A stretch of 34,855 nucleotides of DNA, taken from assembly GCA_012729315.1 (NCBI GenBank), contig JAAYDI010000208.1, positions 1-34,855 of the forward strand. Direction: 5' to 3'. The stretch is from Planctomycetaceae bacterium (GTDB lineage: Bacteria > Planctomycetota > Planctomycetia > Pirellulales > Pirellulaceae). The notes beneath the pieces are model-generated. The model was given only the letters and a program-made list of their open reading frames with translations. It was not told the origin of the DNA and made no database searches. The position numbers were made by a program, and so were the translations under genes. Shown piece after piece: positions 15,873 through 23,735 of the stretch (the stretch's first letter is position 1; every line of letters begins with the position of its first letter).

Positions 15873-17129
15873 ATGGTTGCCGTCATGGTTGCCATGGTCA
15901 CAAGGCAGCGGTGCGTTGCCTGCCTGGTCGGGGCAGGGGTCGTCTGGGGAATCGCCAACACCGCGCCGGCACAAACGCGTGCGCAGTTGGACGCGGCCCG
16001 CCAGCGCATGGTCGCCACGGCGGTCATCGACGCGGGGGTCCAGGACGCGCGCGTGATTGCCGCCATGCGCGCCACACCCCGCCACGAGTTCGTGCCGCGT
16101 GCCGCGCGCAAACTCGCTTACGAAGACATGGCCCTGCCGATCGGCGATCAGCAGACGATCTCGTCTCCGGGCATCGTGGCGCTGATGACCGAAGCGCTCG
16201 ATCCGCAACCGACCGATCGCGTGCTGGAGATCGGCACCGGCAGCGGCTATCAGGCGGCCGTGCTCAGCGGACTCGTCCAGGAAGTCTACACGATCGAAAT
16301 CGTGGAGTCGCTCGGCCGCACCGCCCAGCGCACGCTCGAAGCGCTCGGCTATGACACCGTGCATGTCAAGGTCGGGGATGGGTTCCAAGGCTGGCCGGAA
16401 CACGCGCCGTTCGACAAGATCATCGTCACCTGCTCGCCGGAAAGCGTGCCCGAACCGCTGATCCAACAGCTGCGCGACGGCGGACTCATCGTCATCCCCG
16501 TCGGGCCGCGCTATCAGCAGGTGCTCCACCGGATGCGCAAACGTGACGGACAACTTGTCACGGAATCCCAACGCGCGACGCTCTTCGTCCCCATGACCGG
16601 AGCAGCGGAGGCCGCGCGGACCGTGCAGCCCGATCCGCGTAACCCCACCCTGCATAACAGCGGCTTCGAGTCCCCGCCGCTCGAGGCGGACTTCATCCCC
16701 GACTGGTACTACCAGCGGCAACTCCAGTGGATCACCGACCAGCAGGCCCCCGAGGGGCAGCATTACATCGCGTTCCACAACGACGAACCGGGCAAGCCGG
16801 CCATCGTCATGCAGGGCTTCCCCGTCGACGGCCGCCAGGTCACGCGCCTGGAACTCTCCGCCTGGGTGAAGTGCGACAACGTGCGGCCTGGCCGCGACAG
16901 TGATGAGATGCCGGTGATCGCCGTCACGTTCTACGACGACCAGCGCAAGCCGTTGGGGCACCGCTTCATGGGACCCTATCGCGGCACGGCGCCGTGGCGC
17001 CATCAGCGGGAGGAAATCCGCGTCCCTCCGACGGCCCGCGAAGCCATCCTGCGGCTCGGCCTCTTCGGCGCTGTCGGCGATATCGCGTTCGACGACGTGC
17101 GCGTGCGGGCCATCGGCGGCAAACCCTGA
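15873..17129 (+). CDS. pcm: exported protein-L-isoaspartate O-methyltransferase with jelly-roll-like C-terminal domain
   Basis: 418 residues from ATG 15873. ATGs at 15885 and 15894 are alternatives; the last gives the most standard signal peptide (MVTRQRCVACLVGAGVVWG...APAQ). The core is a PCMT that uses S-adenosylmethionine to methylate isoaspartyl residues and start their repair. Motifs are FVPRAARKLAYEDMALPIG, the substrate loop QTISSPGIVALM, the AdoMet loop VLEIGTGSGYQAAV and IIVTCSPESVPEPL. The ordinary enzyme is about 210-220 residues. Here about 160 residues follow (from about 257), starting NSGFESPP and ending AVGDIAFDDVRVRAI, which reads like a CBM4/9-type jelly roll. Export is odd, because AdoMet is cytoplasmic; the protein may act before or without translocation. 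It follows the ABC ATPase gene by seven bases. Confidence 0.88.
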   Translation: MVAVMVAMVTRQRCVACLVGAGVVWGIANTAPAQTRAQLDAARQRMVATAVIDAGVQDARVIAAMRATPRHEFVPRAARKLAYEDMALPIGDQQTISSPGIVALMTEALDPQPTDRVLEIGTGSGYQAAVLSGLVQEVYTIEIVESLGRTAQRTLEALGYDTVHVKVGDGFQGWPEHAPFDKIIVTCSPESVPEPLIQQLRDGGLIVIPVGPRYQQVLHRMRKRDGQLVTESQRATLFVPMTGAAEAARTVQPDPRNPTLHNSGFESPPLEADFIPDWYYQRQLQWITDQQAPEGQHYIAFHNDEPGKPAIVMQGFPVDGRQVTRLELSAWVKCDNVRPGRDSDEMPVIAVTFYDDQRKPLGHRFMGPYRGTAPWRHQREEIRVPPTAREAILRLGLFGAVGDIAFDDVRVRAIGGKP

Positions 17130-17137
17130 ACGCCCTC

Positions 17138-17149
17138 AGAACCGGTTCT
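17138..17149. promoter_or_regulatory. 12-bp perfect palindrome (AGAACCGGTTCT)
   Basis: A perfect inverted repeat eight bases after the methyltransferase stop and about 90 bases upstream of the predicted -35 box of the next gene. It is too short and lacks a T-tract for a terminator, so an operator-like site is possible. This rests on symmetry alone. Confidence 0.25.
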
Positions 17150-17236
17150 CGGGCCGGATTCGTATCCGTCTCTGTGATCGACACTTGCGCCGCGAACTAC
17201 CCAGCCCCCCCGACTCGGAATTCCCCCGTAGTTTCC

Positions 17237-17264
17237 TTGAATTGCGTGCTACGATTGCTAGACT
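17237..17264 (+). promoter_or_regulatory. predicted promoter of the TIGR03000 protein gene
   Basis: TTGAAT (17237-17242) and TAGACT (17259-17264) are 16 bases apart. Transcription would begin near 17271, right at the start of the 23-bp tandem duplication, giving a leader of about 78 nt. Confidence 0.4.
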
Positions 17265-17269
17265 GGTTC

Positions 17270-17315
17270 GATGTACAGTCTCGAACAGCAGAGATGTACA
17301 GTCTCGAACAGCAGA
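17270..17315. repeat. perfect 23-bp tandem duplication in the predicted 5' UTR
   Basis: Positions 17270-17292 and 17293-17315 are identical (gatgtacagtctcgaac, then agcaga). The array ends 33 bases before the ATG at 17349 and coincides with the first part of the predicted transcript. Confidence 0.93.
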
Positions 17316-17348
17316 TGAGCTATCTCTTTTCTGGGGGGAGCATAGGAG

Positions 17349-18437
17349 ATGAACCGAGCGATGCTACGCAAGGTGTTGATGGTCAGTGTGGTGGCGGTAG
17401 CGGTCCTGTCTGTGACGAATACAGCCAGTGCGTGCTGGCGATGCTGGGGCCGGTATGGCGGTTACTACAGTGGGCTGACGCTGGGCTGGACCGGGTACAA
17501 CTACGGCTATTATGCCACGAGCGGCTGGTACGGCGATTGCTGCAATTACGTGGCGTACCGGCCGGCGTATGTGGCGACCTACACGTCGTGCTGCGACCCC
17601 TGCTGCTATACGGCCTGCTGTGATCCCTGTTATCGCGGCTACCGCGTGGGGTTGCTCGGCCGGGTAGCCTACCGGTGGCGGGCGCATCACTACAGATACT
17701 ACTGGGACCCCTGCGATTGGAACTGCTGCAGCCCGTGCTGGCCGGCAGCCTATTGCTGCTCGGTGTGCGGCGAGGCGACCTGCGACTGTGGTATCGGCAC
17801 CGGCGACGTGCTCTATGGCGAGCCGTCGGTCGTGCCGGAGGGTTCGTCGACAAGTCCGACTCCGGCCACTCCACCGGCAGGGGACGGGTTAGGGGATCCC
17901 AGCCTGGAGAAGCAGACGCGGCGCGAGGCGAGCAGTGCGTTGTTGACAGTCAGCGTGCCGACCGACGCCCGCGTGCTGGTGAACGGTGTGCCGACGCGGA
18001 GCACGGGGGACGTGCGGCGGTACGTATCGCGCAACCTGAGTCCCGGCTTCCGCTACACGTACGAGGTGACGACCGAGGCGGTGGTCGACGGGCAGCCGGT
18101 GACCCAGACCAAGACCGTCCAGCTGCGGGCTGGCGAGCAAGCGACACTGGCCTTTGACATGCCGGCGCAGGAGGCGGTCGAGACGGCCTTGACGCTGCAC
18201 GTGCCGAGCGATGCGAAGGTGTATCTGGCGGGCAATGAGACCCAGGGACAGGGGCCGGTCCGGACGTTCCGCACGACGAAGCTCAGCAACGGGAAAGAGT
18301 GGTCGCAGTACGTGGTACGGGTAACCGTGGTCCGCGGCGGCGAGCCTCTGGAGAAGCAAGAGACGATCACGCTCCGCGCGGGCGACAAGACGGAACTGAC
18401 ATTCGACTTTGACGTGGATCAGGTGGCATCCCGGTAG
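17349..18437 (+). CDS. exported Cys/Tyr-rich protein with two TIGR03000 domains
   Basis: 362 residues. The start at 17349 has GGGGGGAG eight bases upstream; ATG 17361 is possible. A signal peptide (MLRKVLMVSVVAVAVLSVTNTASA) precedes a segment to about residue 155 that is packed with Cys, Tyr and Trp (CWRCWGRYGGYYSG, CCDPCCYTACCDPCYRGYR). This suggests disulfide or dityrosine crosslinking. A Ser/Thr/Pro linker follows, then two copies of the planctomycete TIGR03000 domain. The first is at about 197-275 (LTVSVPTDARVLVNGVPT ... LRAGEQATLAFD) and the second at about 279-357 (LTLHVPSDAKVYLAGNETQ ... LRAGDKTELTFDFD). The domain is known only as a beta-rich planctomycete module. A structural envelope role is likely but inferred. 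A strong terminator lies 26 bases after the stop. Confidence 0.88.
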   Translation: MNRAMLRKVLMVSVVAVAVLSVTNTASACWRCWGRYGGYYSGLTLGWTGYNYGYYATSGWYGDCCNYVAYRPAYVATYTSCCDPCCYTACCDPCYRGYRVGLLGRVAYRWRAHHYRYYWDPCDWNCCSPCWPAAYCCSVCGEATCDCGIGTGDVLYGEPSVVPEGSSTSPTPATPPAGDGLGDPSLEKQTRREASSALLTVSVPTDARVLVNGVPTRSTGDVRRYVSRNLSPGFRYTYEVTTEAVVDGQPVTQTKTVQLRAGEQATLAFDMPAQEAVETALTLHVPSDAKVYLAGNETQGQGPVRTFRTTKLSNGKEWSQYVVRVTVVRGGEPLEKQETITLRAGDKTELTFDFDVDQVASR

Positions 18438-18463
18438 CACGGGGATCCGCCAGTCAACCCCCA

Positions 18464-18499
18464 AGACCCTTGCGCGGAGTCGGTTTCGCGCAAGGGTCT
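18464..18499 (+). terminator. 13-bp perfect hairpin terminator after the TIGR03000 gene
   Basis: AGACCCTTGCGCG (18464-18476) pairs perfectly with CGCGCAAGGGTCT (18487-18499) around a ten-base loop. It is followed by a pyrimidine-rich but broken T-tract (gtctcttgctctcg). It separates the TIGR03000 gene from asd. Confidence 0.8.
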
Positions 18500-18526
18500 G
18501 TCTCTTGCTCTCGCGTCCGATCCGGC

Positions 18527-18554
18527 TTGTATGGGCGGTGCGGACCTCTATACT
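18527..18554 (+). promoter_or_regulatory. predicted promoter of asd
   Basis: TTGTAT (18527-18532), a 16-base spacer and TATACT (18549-18554) lie just after the terminator. Initiation near 18561 would leave a leader of about 78 nt to the GTG at 18639. Confidence 0.4.
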
Positions 18555-18638
18555 GACGGCCTGCACACGGCCGATCGGCGGCTGGTGCGGGCGAACGCGC
18601 GGGATCGGGCAGTCAACGGTTGTGGGAGGAAGGTGTCC

Positions 18639-19652
18639 GTGTATCAGCGACTGGTGGTAGTCGGAGCGACTGGGGCCGTGGGGCGGATTGCCTGCACGCT
18701 GTTGGAGGAACGGAACTATCCCTGGCAACAGATCAAGTTCCTGGCTTCCCGGCGGTCGGCCGGCACGAAGATCCGGTTCCGTGGGGAGGAGCACACGGTG
18801 GAAGAGCTCCGCCCGGAGGTGTTCCACAAGGGGGACTTGGTCATCAGCAGCACGCCGGACGACGTGGCGCGCGAGTTCATCCCGGCGGCGGTGCAGCGGG
18901 GAGCGGTGGTGGTGGACGAGAGCGGTGCGTGGCGGATGGATCCCCAGGTGCCGCTGGTCGTGCCGGAAGTGAATCCCGAGGCGCTGGCCAGCCACTCCGG
19001 CATCGTGGCCAGCCCCAACTGTTCCACCACCCAGTTGGTCATGGCCATGAAGCCGCTGCACGATGCCGGGCGGATCCGCCGGGTGGTGGTCAGCACGTAC
19101 CAGGCCACCAGCGGGGCAGGGGTGGTCGGCCAGCGTGACCTGGATCAGGGCAGTCGGGCCGCGTTGCAGGAGGAGCCGTACGCCTACGAGTGCTTCGTGC
19201 ATCCGATCGCCTTCAACCTCATCCCCCACATCGGCTCGCCCAAACACGAAGGCTACACCTCCGAAGAAATGAAGATGGTGTGGGAGACCCACAAGATCTT
19301 CGGCGACGACACGATCGGGGTCTGTCCGACGTGTGTGCGGGTGCCGGTGACCAACTGCCACAGCGAGGCCATCCTGGTGGAGACCGAGCGGCCGTTGTCG
19401 GTGGCCGATGCGCGCAAGCTGTTCGCCGCGGCCGAAGGCATCACGCTGCTGGACGACCTGGCAGAGAAGCAATATCCGATGCCCCTGTTCTGCAGCGGCA
19501 AGGATGACGTGTTCATCGGCCGCGTGCGGAAGGACTTGTCGTGCGACAACGGCATCACCTTCTGGTGTGTGAGCGACAACCTGCGCAAGGGCGCGGCGAC
19601 CAACGCCGTGCAGATCGCGGAACTCCTCGCGCGGCGAGACAGCGCTGTGTAA
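18639..19652 (+). CDS. asd: aspartate-semialdehyde dehydrogenase
   Basis: 337 residues, the normal length. It makes aspartate 4-semialdehyde from aspartyl phosphate with NADPH, the branch point to lysine/diaminopimelate, threonine and methionine. GTG 18639 is chosen because GGAGGA ends eight bases upstream; GTG 18633 leaves only two bases. The in-frame codons back to 18531 contain the predicted promoter. The N-terminal NADP-binding loop is VVVGATGAVG. The catalytic cysteine is Cys128 in SPNCSTTQL, with STYQATSGAG following. The catalytic His is His241 in RVPVTNCHSEAI, where many homologues have GHS. The product is cytoplasmic. truA begins 16 bases after the stop and a 13-bp tandem repeat spans the junction. 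Confidence 0.95.
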   Translation: MYQRLVVVGATGAVGRIACTLLEERNYPWQQIKFLASRRSAGTKIRFRGEEHTVEELRPEVFHKGDLVISSTPDDVAREFIPAAVQRGAVVVDESGAWRMDPQVPLVVPEVNPEALASHSGIVASPNCSTTQLVMAMKPLHDAGRIRRVVVSTYQATSGAGVVGQRDLDQGSRAALQEEPYAYECFVHPIAFNLIPHIGSPKHEGYTSEEMKMVWETHKIFGDDTIGVCPTCVRVPVTNCHSEAILVETERPLSVADARKLFAAAEGITLLDDLAEKQYPMPLFCSGKDDVFIGRVRKDLSCDNGITFWCVSDNLRKGAATNAVQIAELLARRDSAV

Positions 19653-19669
19653 CGCAACTGTGTAACGCA
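19645..19669. repeat. 12-13-bp tandem duplication across the asd-truA junction
   Basis: CTGTGTAACGCA occurs at 19645-19656 and again at 19658-19669. The first copy contains the asd stop codon and the second runs into the truA start. The duplication places a second TAA at 19664-19666, although this lies out of frame with asd. Confidence 0.85.
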
Positions 19670-20451
19670 TGCTCGGCTATCGCATGACCCTGGCGTATGA
19701 CGGCACGGCGTATGCCGGTTGGCAGGTCCAGCCGGGATTGCCGACTGTCCAGGGGACGCTGGAAGCGGCTCTGGAACGGATCGTGGGGGCCCGGGTGCGG
19801 GTGGTGGCCAGCGGTCGGACCGACGCGGGCGTCCATGCGCTGGCACAGGTGGCCGGCTTCCGCTGCACCACGCGGCTTGCGCCCGAAGTGCTCCGCCGCG
19901 CCATCAACGCGCATATTCCGGACGACATCTACGTCGCCGAACTGCAGGTCGCACCCGACGGATTCCACGCCATTCGCGACGCGCTGGCCAAGCGGTACCG
20001 CTACGTCATCCAGGACGGCCCGCACCGGGACCTGTTCGCCCGCACGACCAGCTGGCACCTGCACAGCGGGCTCGACGTCACGCAGATGCAGGCAGGGGCC
20101 CGCTATCTGGTCGGCCGGCACGACTTCCGGAGTTTCGAGTCGGCCGGCGCGCCGCGCCGGCACAGCGTGCGGACGATTTACGCCCTGCGGATCGAGCGTT
20201 TTGCCCGCCGCCGGCTGCAGCCGCTGGCCATCGAAGTGGAGGCCGATGGATTCCTGTACAACATGGTCCGCAACATCGTGGGGTCGCTGGTCCTGGTGGG
20301 GCGCGGCGAACGGCCGCCCGACTGGATCGCCCAGGTCCTGGCAGCCTGCGATCGGACACAGGCCGGGCCCACGGCGCCCGCCTGCGGCTTGATGCTGTGG
20401 AGCGTGCGATACGGCGCAGCTGCCGGGGGGGAGTGTGCTGATGGTCCGTAG
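19669..20451 (+). CDS. truA: tRNA pseudouridine synthase A
   Basis: 260 residues, a usual TruA length. It isomerises uridines 38-40 in the anticodon stem of tRNAs. The catalytic aspartate is Asp52 in SGRTDAGVHA. Other family motifs are YDGTAYAGWQVQPGLPTVQG, AKRYRY, GRHDFRSFES and DGFLYNMVRNIVG. The start could be ATG 19669 or ATG 19684; neither has a strong ribosome site, which together with the 16-base gap suggests translation coupled to asd. The Gly-rich C-terminal tail after SVRYG is not conserved. Confidence 0.95.
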   Translation: MLGYRMTLAYDGTAYAGWQVQPGLPTVQGTLEAALERIVGARVRVVASGRTDAGVHALAQVAGFRCTTRLAPEVLRRAINAHIPDDIYVAELQVAPDGFHAIRDALAKRYRYVIQDGPHRDLFARTTSWHLHSGLDVTQMQAGARYLVGRHDFRSFESAGAPRRHSVRTIYALRIERFARRRLQPLAIEVEADGFLYNMVRNIVGSLVLVGRGERPPDWIAQVLAACDRTQAGPTAPACGLMLWSVRYGAAAGGECADGP

Positions 20452-20490
20452 TCGATCGGAGGTCCGTGCGTTTTCCGGCGTGCGCGTTTG

Positions 20491-20543
20491 CGAGTTCGAG
20501 TTTTCGAGTTGTCGAGTTGTCGAGTTGTCGAGTTGTCGAGTTT
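20491..20543. repeat. 8-bp microsatellite-like tandem repeat (CGAGTTGT)
   Basis: Four perfect CGAGTTGT units (20505-20536) are flanked by variant units (cgagtt, cgagtttt before; cgagttt after). The tract is in the 122-bp gap between truA and the glycosyltransferase gene, ending about 30 bases before the latter's ATG. Repeat length can change by slippage in such tracts. Confidence 0.93.
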
Positions 20544-20573
20544 CCCCGTGATCAACGCTGTGGGCAGGGCTGC

Positions 20574-21737
20574 ATGCGAATTGCACATGTGATTACCCGC
20601 ATGATTGTCGGCGGCGCGCAGGAGAACACGCTGCTGTGCTGCCAGGACTCCGTCCGCCTGTTCGGCGATGAGACGCTGCTGATCACCGGCCCCGCGTTGG
20701 GCCCCGAGGGGGACCTGCTGGCCCGCGCGCACGATCTGGCCTTTCCGGTCCAGTTGATTCCGTCGCTGGTGCGCCCGATCCATCCGCTGCAGGACGTGCG
20801 GTGTTACCGTGCGCTCAAGTCAGCGCTGCGGGCGTTCGAGCCGGACGTGGTGCACACGCACAGCGCCAAGGCGGGCATGCTCGGCCGGCTGGCCGCCTGG
20901 TCGCTGCAGGTTCCGGTGGTGGTGCACACGGTGCATGGAGCGCCGTTTCATCCCTACCAGAGCGCGGTGGCGCGCAGCTTCTTTCGCTGGTGCGAACGGT
21001 TCGCGGCCCAGCGGTGCCATCATATTGTCAGCGTGGCGGACGCCATGACGGACCAGCTCGTGGCGGCGGGCGTGGCGCCCCGCGCTAAGTTCAGCACGAT
21101 CTACAGCGGCATGGAGGTCGAGCCGTTCCTGCGGGCCGACGAGGACCGGTGCGCGACCCGCCGGGAGCTGGGTTTCGCCGACGAACACGTCGTGGTGGGG
21201 AAGATTGCCCGGCTGTTCCATCTCAAGGGGCACACCTACGTGATCGAGGCGGCCCAGCGCGTGCTGCGGCACTGCCCGCAGGTGCGTTTCCTGTTCGTCG
21301 GAGACGGGATCCTGCGGGGGGCCCTGGAGCGTCAGCTCGCGCGGGCCGGCCTGCAGGACTGCTTCCGGTTCACTGGACTGGTCCCGCCCGAACGCATCCC
21401 GTGCCTGATCGGCGCCATGGACGTGCTGGTCCACGCCAGCCTGCGCGAGGGCCTGGCCCGGGCGTTGCCCCAGGCGTTGATCGCCGGCAAGCCGGTCGTC
21501 AGCTACGACGTGGATGGCGCGCGGGAGGTGGTGGTCACGGGGGAGACCGGCTACCTGGTACCGCCGCAAAGCGTCACGCCGCTGGCCGACGCGCTGATCG
21601 AACTGGCCCGGGACCGCGCCCAGCGGGAACGGCTGGGCAGGGCGGGCCGCGAGCGCTGTACCGACCGGTTCCGCCACGAGACGATGACGCGCGCGCTGCG
21701 CGATCTCTACCAACGCCTGGCCGCGGCGCCCCGTTGA
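20574..21737 (+). CDS. GT4-family glycosyltransferase
   Basis: 387 residues with the GT-B fold of family 4. I chose ATG 20574 because the conserved N-terminus begins there (MRIAHVITRMIVGGAQENTL), and because the frame upstream to 20466 runs through the 8-bp repeat tract. It follows CAGGGCTGC, a modest ribosome site. The acceptor-side domain contains VHTHSAKAGMLGR. The donor-side domain contains IYSGMEVEPF, KIARLFHLKGHTYVIEA, FVGDGILR and the nucleotide-sugar-binding ASLREGLARALPQALI with GKPVVSYDVDGAREVV. It transfers an activated sugar to a lipid-linked or surface glycan on the cytoplasmic face; donor and acceptor cannot be read from sequence. No other polysaccharide genes are next to it. 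Confidence 0.92.
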   Translation: MRIAHVITRMIVGGAQENTLLCCQDSVRLFGDETLLITGPALGPEGDLLARAHDLAFPVQLIPSLVRPIHPLQDVRCYRALKSALRAFEPDVVHTHSAKAGMLGRLAAWSLQVPVVVHTVHGAPFHPYQSAVARSFFRWCERFAAQRCHHIVSVADAMTDQLVAAGVAPRAKFSTIYSGMEVEPFLRADEDRCATRRELGFADEHVVVGKIARLFHLKGHTYVIEAAQRVLRHCPQVRFLFVGDGILRGALERQLARAGLQDCFRFTGLVPPERIPCLIGAMDVLVHASLREGLARALPQALIAGKPVVSYDVDGAREVVVTGETGYLVPPQSVTPLADALIELARDRAQRERLGRAGRERCTDRFRHETMTRALRDLYQRLAAAPR

Positions 21738-21854
21738 GCGGCGATCTTCCGCCTGCCACGGGCTTGCGGTAGACTGGAACACACACGCACCTGGGTCCAC
21801 ACTCGTACATGTCGGCGGCAGGCACATAGCTGGAAGGGAAGCGAAAGAGCATCC

Positions 21855-22727
21855 GTGGTTAGTGGTCGAGAGTTTCTGGGCTCCTGTCGCATGGTGCGGC
21901 TGATCCGGACTGGCGGTACCTGCCAGGTCTGGGAGGCGGTACGCGACGGCCAACGCGTGGCCGTCAAGTTCCTGCAGCCGGAAGTGCGTAACGACAAAGA
22001 AGAGGTCGGTTATCTGCGGCACGAAGTCGAGGTCGGCCAGACCCTCGACCATCCCAACGTGATCCAGATCTACGAGTTCAACATCGACCGGTCGATCGCC
22101 TTCCTGGTGATGGAATACCACCCCGGCCGCAACATGAAGATGCTGATCCGCCTGGGGCTCGAGACGTTCGGATACCTGGTCCCCACCATCATCACCACCG
22201 CGGCTCAGGGGCTGCAGTACCTGCACGCGCAGGGCTGGGTGCACCGCGACGTCAAGCCCGACAACTTCCTGGTCACCGAAGACGGGCATGCCAAGCTGAT
22301 CGACTTCGCCCTGGCCCAGCGGATCCGCACCGGGCTGAGCCGCCTGTTCGGCGGCCGCACGCGTGTGCAGGGGACCCGCAGCTACATGGCCCCTGAACAG
22401 ATTCGCGGCAAGCTGCTCGACCCGCGCACCGACGTCTACAGTTTCGGCTGCCTGCTCTATGAACTGCTCAGCGGCCGCCTGCCGTTCACAGGGATCAGCC
22501 CGGAAGACCTGCTGCGCAAGCACCTGACGGCGACCGTCCCGGTGCTGTTGAGCGCCAACAAGAACGTCACCCCCGACTTCAGCGATCTGGTGGGCCAGAT
22601 GATGGCGAAGAACCCCGATGACCGTCCTCAGAGCATGGATGAGTTCCTGCGGTACTTCCAGACGGTGCGCGTGTTCCGTTCGCTTCCCCGACCACCTAGT
22701 CCAGAAGGAGCCGCCGCTGACGACTGA
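21855..22727 (+). CDS. small soluble Ser/Thr protein kinase with DFA in place of DFG
   Basis: 290 residues, a kinase domain with almost nothing else. The start is GTG 21855, with GGAAGG and GAAAGAG upstream. The glycine-rich loop is RTGGTCQVWEA, the ATP lysine is Lys38 (VAVKF) and the alpha-C glutamate is in RHEVEV. The catalytic loop is HRDVKPDN with Asp132 and the APE motif is YMAPEQIRG. The Mg-binding DFG motif reads Asp150-Phe-Ala, so the aspartate is kept and the glycine lost. There is no transmembrane segment and no sensor domain, unlike most planctomycete PknB-type kinases. It probably remains active, since catalytic Lys, both Asp and Glu are present. accA starts 12 bases after its stop, so the two are probably co-transcribed; regulation of fatty acid synthesis by this kinase would be speculation. 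Confidence 0.93.
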   Translation: MVSGREFLGSCRMVRLIRTGGTCQVWEAVRDGQRVAVKFLQPEVRNDKEEVGYLRHEVEVGQTLDHPNVIQIYEFNIDRSIAFLVMEYHPGRNMKMLIRLGLETFGYLVPTIITTAAQGLQYLHAQGWVHRDVKPDNFLVTEDGHAKLIDFALAQRIRTGLSRLFGGRTRVQGTRSYMAPEQIRGKLLDPRTDVYSFGCLLYELLSGRLPFTGISPEDLLRKHLTATVPVLLSANKNVTPDFSDLVGQMMAKNPDDRPQSMDEFLRYFQTVRVFRSLPRPPSPEGAAADD

Positions 22728-22739
22728 GCGCGGTGCGAC

Positions 22740-23735
22740 ATGGAAATCCCCACACCCGGCTTGGCCTTCGAACAGCCAATCTACGAACTGGAAGCCCGCC
22801 TGCAGCAACTGCTGCGCCCCGAGAATCACCGGCCAGGCGTGGAAGAGGAAATCCGCAAGCTGCGGCGAGAGCTGGCCGAGACGATGAAGCACATCTACGA
22901 CCACCTCAGCCCCTGGGAAACCGTGCAGGTGGCGCGGCACAAGGACCGCCCCCATTCGGGCGACTACCTGGCGCTGGTGTTCGACGAATTCGTCGAACTG
23001 CACGGCGACCGCAAATTCGGCGACGACCGGGCGGTCGTCTGCGGGTTTGCCAAGCTGGATCAGCGGAAAGTGATGGTCATCGGACATGAGAAGGGACGCA
23101 CGTACAAGGAACGCACCGCCTGCTACTTTGGCTGCGCGCACCCCGAAGGATACCGCAAGGCCCTGCAAAAGATGCGGCTGGCAGCCAAGTTCGACCTGCC
23201 CATCATCTGCTTCATCGATACGCCGGGCGCGTACCCCGGCATCGGAGCCGAAGAGCGCGGGCAGGCCTGGGCCATCGCCGAGAACATGTACGAGATGTCG
23301 CGACTTGCCACCCCCATCATCTGCGTGATCATCGGCGAAGGGGGCAGCGGCGGAGCGCTCGGGATCGGCGTCGGCGATCGTGTCGCCGTGCTCCAGCATT
23401 CCTGGTACTCCGTCATCAGCCCCGAAGGTTGCGCCGGCATTCTGTGGAAGAGTCATGAATATGCGGCCCGCGCTGCCGGCGCGCTGCGGTTCACCGCCAA
23501 GGACCTGCTGGACTTCGGCGTGATCGATACCGTGCTCCAGGAACCGCTCGGCGGCGCGCACCGCGACCCGCACCAGATGGCCACGCGTCTGAAAGTCTAC
23601 CTGGTCAAAACGCTCCGCGAACTGTCCGCCCTCGATCGCACTCAACTGCTGCAGGAACGGTACGAGAAGTTCCGCCGCATGGGCGTGTTCCTCGAAGACA
23701 CAGCGCCGACGACGGCCGACCCGACACCCACCTGA
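22740..23735 (+). CDS. accA: acetyl-CoA carboxylase carboxyltransferase subunit alpha
   Basis: 331 residues, close to the bacterial norm of about 320. With AccD it transfers the carboxyl group from carboxybiotin to acetyl-CoA, the committed step of fatty acid synthesis, in the cytoplasm. Hallmarks are the coiled N-terminal ELEARLQQLL..EEEIRKLRREL, the ELHGDRKFGDD segment, FIDTPGAYPGIGAEERGQ, the oxyanion-hole glycines of IGEGGSGGALGIGVGD, and SVISPEGCAGILWK. The ATG at 22740 has no strong ribosome site and is 12 bases after the kinase stop, suggesting coupled translation. accD is not in the window. A short Thr/Pro/Asp tail after VFLED is not conserved. Confidence 0.96.
   Translation: MEIPTPGLAFEQPIYELEARLQQLLRPENHRPGVEEEIRKLRRELAETMKHIYDHLSPWETVQVARHKDRPHSGDYLALVFDEFVELHGDRKFGDDRAVVCGFAKLDQRKVMVIGHEKGRTYKERTACYFGCAHPEGYRKALQKMRLAAKFDLPIICFIDTPGAYPGIGAEERGQAWAIAENMYEMSRLATPIICVIIGEGGSGGALGIGVGDRVAVLQHSWYSVISPEGCAGILWKSHEYAARAAGALRFTAKDLLDFGVIDTVLQEPLGGAHRDPHQMATRLKVYLVKTLRELSALDRTQLLQERYEKFRRMGVFLEDTAPTTADPTPT

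Noticed and set aside
17349-17874. Minus-strand frames opposite the Cys-rich head of the TIGR03000 gene
   Set aside because: They arise from the GC-rich codons of the true gene and are dominated by Arg, Ser and Pro without motifs.
18531-18638. In-frame upstream extension of asd
   Set aside because: The extension contains the predicted promoter, and the GTG at 18639 with GGAGGA fits both the ribosome site and the family N-terminus.
20491-20543. Possible CRISPR-like repeat array
   Set aside because: The units are only 8 bp and directly adjacent, without spacers; this is a simple tandem repeat.
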